From: Euryodendron excelsum
Lineage: Eukaryota; Streptophyta; Magnoliopsida; Ericales; Pentaphylacaceae
Reading direction: 5' to 3'
Assembly: GCA_033060915.1 (NCBI GenBank)
Contig: CM065381.1
Location: 30,471,336 to 30,535,335 of the forward strand
Length of the DNA stretch: 64,000 nucleotides
Shown here: one piece after another, positions 11,017-20,384 of the stretch
Layout: every line of letters begins with the position of its first letter
How positions within the stretch are numbered: position 1 is the stretch's first letter
Position numbers and translations under genes: made by a program
Notes under the pieces: model-generated
Told to the model about the DNA's origin: nothing
Databases searched by the model: none
The model's input: only the letters and a program-made list of their open reading frames with translations

Positions 11017-12485
11017 TGATTGCACTCCAAAAGTGCAATTATAACACTTTAATTTGCCAATTGTTAGCCTTAGTTTAGGAGTTTATATGCTTCTTTAAGT
11101 AGATTTTAGTATTAACTAAGTTATTTTGCTCTTTATAGGTTTTGAGCTTAATGTGAGGGGTTTCGAGCGCATTTCAGATGAAAGGAGAATGTGTTTTTCA
11201 AGACAATGCTGTCAAGGTACAAGTTGTTAAAGATGTGGTACAACTAGTTGAAGCACGAGGAGCTGAAATTTTGGAGAGCCATATCTCCCAAACTAGAAAG
11301 GCTACCAGAATCCGTAATATATCGATTTCATATAACTTTTAAAAATTTATCAAAATAAGTTGATTGTACATACGGTGGCTTGACCATACGTACAGTGAAG
11401 CCAACCGTACGTACGTTGGTTTCCACAGTACGTATGGTGGTGCAACCGTACGTACGGTCTGCCAAATTTCCAAACTTCAGACAGCTGTTTTCAGCGTATT
11501 GGTCACCCTACGAAGTCCATACGTACGGTATTTTGACCGTACGTACGGTCCCGGCACCCCATGTGCGTATTTTTTGCCTATATCTTCAGGAAATGACGCG
11601 ATTTTACGGGGAACTTCAATTATAGCTTAGATTTTCTGTTAGGATTAGATATAGAGAGAGAAAGTGGGTTAGATATAATTTTTCTTGTATTTTCTTGCAT
11701 TTTCTTACACTTTCTTTGTAAGCAAACACCATTTCCTTCAACAATTAATGAGAATTCGTCAATTCTTCATGCTTTCTTCCATGAAATCAAGTAGCTAGAC
11801 ATCTTTTGGATGTAATTGTGAAAATGTACCAAGGATTTGCAAAGGCTTTAATGGAGGTATATGAATTGTAATGATTTATCTTATGTTTTCTCTAATTCTT
11901 ACTTCAATTGAGTTGTAGACACATAGAACACTTAGATTCATAATCTAGGTTGGTAATTGCTATGCACAATCTTATAATTGGTATATGAATTGCACAATTG
12001 GGGATTTGAATCTAAGATTATTACAATGTACCAACAATCTACACTCAATTGAACTTGAATTCAAGCGTTTATGGTCGAAATCCCTCGTGTCAAGGTTTCA
12101 TGGAGCGAATTTTGACTTGAGTTAAACAAAACTCCATTGAAGACTTTGTAGAGATTTGGTAAATTGAAGCAATTGCATCCAAGCCCCTTTATTAATTGAT
12201 TTAAAATTTAGTATAATCGCTTCCAATTTCAAGCATAATTAGTTTAGTTTAGTAAATCACAACCTCTCACCATTCAATGATTTTTGGTCTTATTTTTAGT
12301 ATAATTTCAATTTGCTAAGCGATTCACTAGTTCATCCCATTTGTTTGGTTGTTTCGGCTTTTGTATTACCTATATTTGGTTGATCCTTTGAGAGAATGAT
12401 ACCGGTGCTTACCGGTTTATACTTCGATCGACACCCGTAAATCTTGCGGGAAGCTCAAGTCAATTGCACATTTGAGAGTGAATCA
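11017..12485 (+). repeat. 5' LTR (1469 bp) of TGATT-family element
   Basis: It starts TGATTGCACTCC and ends GAGAGTGAATCA. It aligns along its whole length with 16947-18475, with scattered substitutions and one length difference of 60 bp that falls in the palindrome array. Confidence 0.95.
11363..11549 (+). repeat. Seven ACCGTACGTACGGT-type palindromes, ~20-bp period
   Basis: Palindrome centres fall at about 11369.5, 11389.5, 11410.5, 11431.5, 11451.5, 11522.5 and 11542.5. Neighbour spacing is 20-21 bp except for one 71-bp gap. Two copies (centres 11451.5 and 11542.5) are perfect 14-bp palindromes. Confidence 0.9.
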
Positions 12486-12490
12486 AGTTT

Positions 12491-12508
12491 TGGCGCCGTT
12501 GCCGGGGA
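12491..12508 (+). other. Primer binding site, tRNA-Asp type
   Basis: TGGCGCCGTTGCCGGGGA lies 5 bp after the 5' LTR. Its reverse complement ends in CCA and matches the known plant tRNA-Asp 3' end used by Athila-like elements. Confidence 0.9.
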
Positions 12509-13016
12509 TCAAAAGCATAAGGCGAACACCAACAAGATGTGGATTGGAGAAGCACTTGGCGAATTGCATATTAAAAAAAAAAACACAAAAAAATAGTAAA
12601 TAAAGGAGCACAAGAAAACTAAACGGGTGGAAGTTGATCACTCACCCTCGACGGAGGAATCTTCGGCTAAGGTCATGGGTAACTTTGTTCCACTCTTTTG
12701 TGTGATAGCATGATAGATTTTGATTTTTGGTTTTCTCTTTTATTTTAGGATTATTTTTGTTTGATTAGTGTAGAATTTTTCATTGCATTGTGAACTCAAT
12801 TGGTGGATAGTAATTGGTGGATAGGCTTGTGTGCTATATACTTATTGGTGGTATTGTTATTGCCTAAGGAGATTGGAGGTTTCGGTTGGTTTGAATTGAA
12901 TTGAATTGCGAATTGGTGGTACATTTATGTGGAGATTGGAGGGTTCGGAAGGCAAATTGGTAGAAGGAAATTGTGAATTGATTTGATGAGGCGCGGATTG
13001 CCAATTTGTTTGTACA

Positions 13017-14411
13017 TTGTATTTATCTTCTATTGTGCACTTCATTATATTTGGTGGCTCATTTTCACACGCATCACTATCTCACCACATTGGCATAGGC
13101 ACAATGGATTACTCTTCTCAATGGATTGAGAATGGTGGTGTAGACACCCCTCCATATTGGTCTCTTAGAGACTATATTCAAGCTAATGCAATGAGAAACC
13201 AAGAACCATCCAACATGTCTTTTAGAGAGTGTCTTCAAGCCAATGGCCAAAGGGAGCCTCCTAGCCCACCTCCCAATCTTGGGTGGTGTAATCAATCCAA
13301 CCTTGGTAGGGGACATGAGAGCATATATTCACATCATTATCTAGACTTACCTCAATTCTACCAAGAGCCTTTTGACTATTACCATGCGTCACCTCCACTT
13401 TATCACTACCAAGGACTCTTTAACCATTCCCAAGCTTCACCACCAATTTATGCTTATCATGAGAACTTTAGTGAAGCCCATCCTAATTCTTACCCCCACC
13501 AAGAACAAGTTCATCCCACTTTTCTCCACAATGGAACAATAGAGTTCATTCTCGATGATACACAAGAGGACACCTTACAACCATTCATGCAAATGCAAAA
13601 TGGTGTAAACTCTAGGATAGACAAAGGCCTTGAACACAAAGGTCAACTTCTTGATGATATTAAGGGTCAATTGGCCCTATTAATGCAAACCTTAGGTGTT
13701 CAAGAGGGGGAAGAGATTTTCACTCAATTTCAACCTAATTCTCATGAGCAAATGCTTGGAAATGAGTCCAATCTAACTCTTCACCAAGAGCAAATCCATC
13801 TAATTGAGCACATCCACCCTATCACTAACCTTGGGAATGAGAGCATCACCATTGATCAAATCTCATTTCCTCAAGCCTTTGAGTCTAAGGAAGATGTTCT
13901 TAAGGTAAGTGAGGACATTATTAAAAATGTCTCTAAGGATGAAGAACATAGTGAGAGCGAAGAAAAGTCTAAGATTGAGAACCCTAAGAAAGAGGAGAGT
14001 GAGCCTAGGGGAGAGGAAGATAATAAGAGAAAAGAGGAGTCCAAGAAGGTCAAAAATGATGAAGCGCATATTAAGGACCCTCTAGAGAGAACAATTGCCT
14101 TTGATGAAAGTCTTGAACCTTTTGATGTTGGGGATGTTCACATGAATGCGGATGTTGTTATTTTAGAGAATGTGTCCACCATGTTAGAGGGTCAAGCGAC
14201 CTCTACCCTTAAACCTCTAAAATTTAGTCTTAGTACACCAACTCCTTTGAAGCTTGAACCCCCTCTTTTCGAACCAACTACCTTTCACCTAGGAAAACAA
14301 CTTGAGAGAGAGAAGTTTGAGATTGAGGACTCCAAACAAGAAGAGAAGACTGAGGATTTTGGTCTCTCAAATGTTAGGGATGTGCATGTCAAAGAGGATG
14401 TATTGGTCTAG
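13017..14411 (+). CDS. 464-aa retrotransposon ORF of unknown function (possibly gag-derived)
   Basis: This is the only long frame in the element. A more natural start is the internal ATG at 13104 (MDYSSQW), giving 435 aa. The first ~150 residues are rich in Pro, Tyr, His and Asn. A segment near residues 185-225 (QMQNGVNSRIDKGLEHKG then IKGQLALLMQTLG) could be helical and loosely recalls the C-terminal helix of Athila-type Gag. Residues ~300-350 are highly charged (Glu/Lys/Ser). There is no zinc knuckle and no enzyme motif. A possible frameshifted continuation (14492-14785) follows. It could be a diverged Gag or a lineage-specific protein; I cannot decide. Confidence 0.55.
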   Translation: MYLSSIVHFIIFGGSFSHASLSHHIGIGTMDYSSQWIENGGVDTPPYWSLRDYIQANAMRNQEPSNMSFRECLQANGQREPPSPPPNLGWCNQSNLGRGHESIYSHHYLDLPQFYQEPFDYYHASPPLYHYQGLFNHSQASPPIYAYHENFSEAHPNSYPHQEQVHPTFLHNGTIEFILDDTQEDTLQPFMQMQNGVNSRIDKGLEHKGQLLDDIKGQLALLMQTLGVQEGEEIFTQFQPNSHEQMLGNESNLTLHQEQIHLIEHIHPITNLGNESITIDQISFPQAFESKEDVLKVSEDIIKNVSKDEEHSESEEKSKIENPKKEESEPRGEEDNKRKEESKKVKNDEAHIKDPLERTIAFDESLEPFDVGDVHMNADVVILENVSTMLEGQATSTLKPLKFSLSTPTPLKLEPPLFEPTTFHLGKQLEREKFEIEDSKQEEKTEDFGLSNVRDVHVKEDVLV

Positions 14412-16933
14412 AAGTCATTCCTATCTTATCTATATGTTATGAGATCCATACATTTCTACCTCTAGCACCTAGTCCTATACCTCCAGAGCTGTTGGATCTC
14501 CATGCCCCAGCATTAGAGCCAATCATCCTTCCTATTGCTGACCAACAAAAAGAAGGGGACGGTCAATTGTCTCATAGCATGAGCTTCATTGACATTTTTG
14601 TGCATAATCATTTTGCATTTTCTACATATCATGACACTTTTTACCCAGGTATGCTTACATGTTCTATTATTGAGTTCATCAAAGGGGTTACCGTTGTCTA
14701 TTCTTATGTGTGTTTGAACTCTTTACAAGTTGCATGCGTCGATGTGTGGGATGTTGACAAATTTTCACTTTGTGGTATTGAGTGATCTTCTTTTTAAGTC
14801 ATGTAAGAGTAGGAGTAGTTATTTTTGTTTCTTTATTTTCTTAGTTTGTTTTTCAGCCTAGTTTGGGGGGTGCATTCAGCACCCTAACTCCTCTTCCTTC
14901 ATCTTTTCATGTCATTCCATGTTTTGTCTTCATGCATTGAGGACAATGCATCCTTCTAGTTGGGGGGAGAGTAGAGGTTTTGCTTATATTTGTGTTTATG
15001 TTTCTTTGATTTTGCACTTTGTTTTTTTGTTTACTTGTGTTGCTCCCTATTCTATATAAAAAAATTAAAAAAAAAAAATTTCATGATTTCCTTTAGTTAG
15101 AGGTAGAGTTTAGATTGCATATATATCTTTTGTTACACTTCGATCTCTTTGTGGTATATTGAATCTTCTCAGGTATTATATTGAATGATGATCTTTCAAT
15201 TACATAGGATCTTGGTAAGAGGTTGAAGTATCTCATGGTTTCGGTATTGATTATTTCATGTTTTTAGCACATTTATCTATATATGGTTCATATTGAAGTC
15301 TAGTTTGCATGGTGGATGTGTTGACTCTTTGTTTCCGAGTACCATGACATGACTTGAGAGAGTGCTATTTGAGATGAGAAGGGAGGAACATGTGCTTTTA
15401 TTTTGCTAAGATTGATGCATTATCTCTCTATACTTGATCTCTTTATAGATTGTGCTTCATTCATGCTTAAGTAGAGGGGATCACTTTATTGTGCACAATT
15501 ATGATGACAAGCATCAATTTTTACTACCTCTAGCATGTTCATCTTTATATTAGTGGAGATTATTACCCTGTGAGCTTTAGAGCATTTATCGCCTTTTGGA
15601 GCGTTTACATTTATTCAAGGATAGATTCTTCACCCTCATTTAATTCAATAGCTTCATTATGTTTGTATTTGGTTCATGAGTTAAGTTTTGATCTTGATAT
15701 TTACACTTGTATTTTATAAAATGCTTCGATTGTACAACTTTGGAAATGATCTTATACCATATTATTCTTGATAGCCATTAGTATTTCATTGCCAAACCAT
15801 ACATTTCCCTTGACCCTTGTTAATCTTTTGCTTTTATCATTTGAAAAATGCAAAGTAATTTCTTTTCTTGTATCACAAAGGAACGCCTACGTGAGAAAGG
15901 AGAGTGTTGCTTCATTACTAAAGTTGAAAAAAAAAAGATAGAGAGAGATTGATTTGGAAATTTCAACACAAAAAGTGCATCTTGAAGTATAAAAAAAGTA
16001 GATGTTGAAAAAAAAAAGGGGATGATGAAAGAAAAGAAGAAAAGAATGAAAAAGGAGTTCGAGACAACAAAAAAAAGAAAAAAGAAAAAAAAAAAACAAA
16101 TTGATGTGAAAATATTTCGAGGAAGGGCAATAAGTAGAGAAGAGTGTATCAAATGATTAAAAAGGGAAAGAGTTGTAGTTGCTTTGCATTTATCATTCTA
16201 TGTCTTGATCACACATGATAGAACCATTTGCTATCTTTTTACCCTCACCTTTCACCTCTTCTACATTACTATTTCCACCTTTATATGGATTAGTAATCCA
16301 AGTTGTATTTGATTGAAGTTTTCAATAGAAAATAAGCTATATTTTCTCAATATCTTTGAATCAATTCCTAACTATGAACATTCTTTCATGGAGCTATGCT
16401 AAAGTCAACACACTTCTATCTTTTCGATTTTTGTAATTGGTATGTTCACCTGATGTGTCTCTTTACACTTACTCCATTGTTGAACATACTATCGTGAGAA
16501 CCATGTGAGTCTTTTAATTGAGAGTGTATTCCTAGTGAGATTTGGATCAAACCTTTAAAAGATGGACTTATGTTTAGAGATGTTTCAAATTGAACTTTTC
16601 ATTATGATATTTTGCACACTCACTTAATCTTCTCTTTTGCATGGGGTGTGGCATGATTTTGTAAGTGTTAAGAAGTGAGAGTAGAATGCATTGATTGAGG
16701 CTCGAATAGTTGTTGTTCCTTAATCTCGTCTAAATGTTGCAACTCATAAAGGGATGTTTGTGGGTATCATCAATGGAAACCCTCACGAGACACCACTCGT
16801 CCACTAGGGTAACCTAGGGGTTTAAAGGCTTGATGCATATGCTAAATGCATTCGGGACTCCCACGAAAGTGGAGATTATCATTTGTACATACTTGTTTTA
16901 GTTTTAGTATTTTGCTAGGGACTAGCAAAAAGT
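14412..16933 (+). other. Non-coding internal spacer with G-tracts
   Basis: No pol-type motif is present. Two internal polypurine-like tracts (TTTGGGGGGTG near 14864 and TTGGGGGGAGAG near 14961) resemble the tract at the 3' LTR; repeated tracts of this kind are known from Athila-like elements. An A-rich block (15925-16105) is low complexity. The last ~1 kb is homologous to the reverse fragment at 32836-34100. Confidence 0.6.
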
Positions 16934-16946
16934 AAGTTGGGGGGTG
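16934..16946 (+). other. Polypurine tract next to 3' LTR
   Basis: AAGTTGGGGGGTG directly precedes the TGATT start of the 3' LTR at 16947. Confidence 0.85.
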
Positions 16947-18475
16947 TGATTGCACTCCAAAAGTGCAATTATAACACTTTAATTTGCCAATTGTTAGCCT
17001 TAGTTTAGGAGTTTATATGCTTCTTTAAGTAGATTTTAGTATTAACTAAGTTATTTTGCTCTTTATAGGTTTTGAGCTTAATGTGAGGGGTTTCGAGCGC
17101 ATTTCGGATGAAAGGAGAATGTGTTTTTCAAGACAATGCTATCAAGGTATAAGTTGTTAAAGGTGTGGTACAACTAGTTGAAGCACGCGGAGCTAAAATT
17201 TTGGAGAGTCATATCTCCCAAACCAGAAAGGCTACCGAAATCCATAATATATCGATTTTATAAAACTTTTGAAAATCTATCAAAATAAGTTGATTGTACA
17301 TATAATGGCTTGACTGTACGTACGGTGAAGCCAACCGTACGTACGTTGGTTTTCACAGTACTTACGTTGGTGACTGTACGTACGTTGGTGCAATCGTACA
17401 TTTGGTACTGTTCACGGTATGTACGATCTGCCAAATTTTCAAACTTCAGACAGCTGTTTTCAGCGTATTGGTCACCGTACAAAGTCCGTACGTACTGTAT
17501 TTTGACCGTACGTATGGTATTTTGGATTGTACGTACGGTCCCGGCACCCCATGTGCATATTTTTTGCCTATATCTTCAGGAAATGACGCGATTTTGGGGG
17601 AAACTTCAATTATAGCTTAGATTTTTTGTTAGGATTAGATATAGAGAGAGAAAGTGGGTTAGATATAATTTTCCTTGTATTTTCTTGCATTTTCTTACAC
17701 TTTCTTTGTCAGCAAACACCATTTCCTTCAACAATTAATAAGAATTCGTCAATTCTTCATGCTTTCTTCCATGGAATCAAGTAGCTAGACATTTCTTGGA
17801 TGTAATTGTGAAAATCTACCAAGGATTTGCAAAGGCTTTAATGGAGGTATATGAATTGCAATGATTTATCTTATGTTTTCTCTAATTCTTGCTTCAATTA
17901 AGTTGTAGACACATAGAACACTTAAATTCATAATCTAGGTTGGTAATTGCTATGCACAATCTTATAATTGGTATAGGAATTGCACAATTGAGGATTTGAA
18001 TCTAAGATTCTTACAATGAACCAACAATCTATACTTAATTGTACTTGAATTCAAGCGTTTATAGTCGAAATCTTCCGAGTCAAGGTTTCATGGAGCGAAC
18101 TTTGACTTGAGTTAAACAAAACTCCATTGAAGACTTTGTAGAGATTTGGTAGATTGAAGCAGTTGCATCCAAGCCCTTTTATTAATTGATTTAAAATTTA
18201 GTATAATCGCTTTCAATTTCAAGCATAATTAGTTTAGTTTAGCAAATCACAACCTCTCACCATTCAATGATTTTTGGTCTTATTTTTAGTATAATTTCAA
18301 TTTGCTAAGCAATTCACTAGTTCATCCCATTTGTTTGGTTGTTTCAGCTTTTGTATTGCCTATATTTGGTTGATCCTTTGGGAGAACGATATCGGTGCTT
18401 ACCGGTTTATACTTCGATCGACACCCGTAAACCTTGCGGGAAGCTCAAGTCAATTGCACATTTGAGAGTGAATCA
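16947..18475 (+). repeat. 3' LTR (1529 bp) of TGATT-family element
   Basis: It is the partner of 11017-12485, with the same TGATT start and AATCA end. It is 60 bp longer, which equals three extra ~20-bp palindrome units. Confidence 0.95.
17293..17540 (+). repeat. Ten-unit palindrome array in 3' LTR
   Basis: Centres fall at about 17299.5, 17319.5, 17340.5, 17361.5, 17379.5, 17399.5, 17420.5, 17491.5, 17511.5 and 17532.5, with spacing of 18-21 bp apart from one 71-bp gap. The matching array in the 5' LTR has seven. Confidence 0.88.
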
Positions 18476-19264
18476 GCCCTATCCTGCCTCTTTTATGTAA
18501 TAATTTTTTCAAACATATCATAGACAAAACAAAGGAAAAAATTACAAAAATAAGGAGAAAATCACAATAATCGTATTTTAATAAAACAAGTATATATAAA
18601 AAATAAATATAAATGTATAAATGGAATTGTTCGGGTTAGGACGAGTTATTGTAACTTGTCTCCAAACCCGTCTCGCTCCAATTAGTATCATCTCATATTC
18701 GTTTCAATAAAGGCGGGTCGCGACAGAGACCCAATATATCATTTGCCTCTCTAGGTATTGTCATCCATGAGGGGTGCTAGCCACCTTAGCATAGGATCAC
18801 CTACGATTAGTGGGTTCCAATTAAGATGGTTACCACCAACTGAGGAGTGACCGACACTTATGACGATGTTAGCATTCTCCTTCATCCATTTAGCAAAAAG
18901 CCAACATTTTAGGAGAGATAGAACAAGGATAATATGGTGTTCACATAGCACTAAATAAATTTTCCTTTCCATCTCTATAATTTCGAAAATATCCTTTAAA
19001 ATTTTCTCAAATAACCCCCAATTTCATGCTGAATAGGTACTAAAAATTTTTCAAATTAGTATTTTTTGTATAAATATTTTTCATTTTTATTAGTTTTTGG
19101 TTTTCATTTTCAGTAGAAAAGTTAAAATTGTGAGTTTCCATTTTGAAAAAAGTCAAAAGCCTAATTAAAAAGCCGATTAAAAAAAAAGCTTGTAGCATCC
19201 TTTTTTGTTTGGCAACAAGTAATTGTGACCCGTAAGATCCTAAAATTGGTGGATAGGCTACTAC
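18476..19264. other. AT-rich intergenic sequence
   Basis: No gene is seen. A segment near 18636-18725 (including GGCGGGTCGCGACAGAGACC) and the left flank at 10904-10930 (TTTAGGGATAGCAACGGGAC) could be the two ends of an older hAT-like element that received the LTR element, but the terminal inverted match is not convincing. Confidence 0.35.
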
Positions 19265-20072
19265 ATTTAAAACACACTTATAAATACACAAATAAATAAG
19301 AAAACAAAGCCTCCAAACAAGGTGAAAACAAAAAACATATAATCACATAACTAATTAGATTTTAATATCATTAGATTTTGTCATGTGGTCTTTTTTTTTT
19401 AAAGTCTCTCAATTTGCAACAAATTAATATTGCTGAAATAAAAACACATCACAATTTAATGGCATGGCCACTGAAAATGCAATGCTACCTAAACACTAAA
19501 CTTTTTTTTCTCATTTGTTAGATTTGTAGAATCACAATGTTCAATTTACCTGATTGCTTTATGTTTGGATTGTGAATTTGTAGAGAAAAACAAATATAAA
19601 AAGAAAAAATTAATTTTAAATATTTAACTTTCTTCTTTTTTGTGCTTGGTTGGATAAAAAATGAAGAAAAAAAAATGTTTTCGTCAATTTGTTTTAATAA
19701 TATATAAAAATAATTACGTATAACTAATTTTATTTTCTTGACTCGACCATCTTAAGTCTATATAGGTTAACTAAGGATAGATTAAGATGAAAAAAATTTC
19801 ACGTGTTGGTAGATAAGGGTACTTTATTTATTTATTTGTTTTGTTTTAATGTTCAACTCTACACGAGGTTGTTCTATCAAATTGATCGTTGATATGTTCA
19901 CTCTGAAGTGATGAATTTTTAACAAATGGGATATGCATAAACATTTTGAAAGAAGAAAATTATTAAAAGCTGTTGGGATTTCTTATCAAAGATGTAATCA
20001 TATGTATGGTAAAATGACTGGCATACAATAAGCATTATTTTTCCGAGTAATGGGTAAAATATTTTTCTAACA
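19265..20072 (+). repeat. Direct duplication, copy 1
   Basis: It aligns with 20385-20450 plus 21160-21332 plus 22502-23007. Shared blocks include the TGTTGGGATTTCTTATC segment at 19971 (22906 in copy 2). Directly after copy 1, TGGTATCAAAG (20075-20085) resembles the tRNA-Met primer site of copia or TRIM elements, so 19971-20072 may be a short LTR (TGTTG... CTAACA). Confidence 0.65.
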
Positions 20073-20384
20073 AATGGTATCAAAGTGGTAGTTGAATTAG
20101 TTTCAGTAGTTGAGCTTAGAATCCTGCTCTTTTTACAATAATCGCGTGTTTGGAAGATTTTTTGATAGTAATTACGTGAATCAAATGTTGTTGAGAAGCG
20201 GCTGAATGTTATTTTGCATTTCGGTAAGGATGTGATAACGGGCTCGCGCTCTCCAAGTTAGTAGCTATGGATCAAATCGAATATTTCATAGGGGGTGGTC
20301 ACGCCTAAAGTGAGTTGCTACGTTAGTCACCCTTTTGGACCTTTTTTACTAAGCAAAAAAAAAAAAAAAAACAAAAAACACATA

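Larger units (their letters stand above)
11017..18475 (+). mobile_element. Complete TGATT-family LTR retrotransposon, apparently non-autonomous
   Basis: Two closely similar LTRs (11017-12485 and 16947-18475) flank a 4.46-kb internal region with a primer site complementary to tRNA-Asp (12491-12508) and a polypurine tract (16934-16946). LTR termini form the inverted pair TGATT/AATCA. The only long frame (13017-14411) carries no protease, polymerase, RNase H or integrase motif. The tRNA-Asp primer site and the G-rich tracts resemble the Athila group of Ty3/gypsy. With no pol it would need enzymes from a relative. No matching 5-bp target duplication is visible (ATCTA left, GCCCT right). Confidence 0.9.

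Noticed and set aside
11363..11549. Regularly spaced palindromes considered as a CRISPR array
   Set aside because: Units are 14-bp palindromes with only ~6 bp between them, inside a plant LTR, with no cas genes. The genome is eukaryotic.
12491..12508. GC-rich TGGCGCCGTTGCCGGGGA considered as part of a tRNA gene
   Set aside because: Only the 3' end complement is present, immediately after an LTR, so it is a primer binding site. No cloverleaf is present.
15820..16152. Phe-rich minus-strand frame
   Set aside because: Translation of an A-rich non-coding block of the LTR element.
18751..18972. 73-residue minus-strand frame
   Set aside because: No motif, no splice context, and average chance length for this composition.
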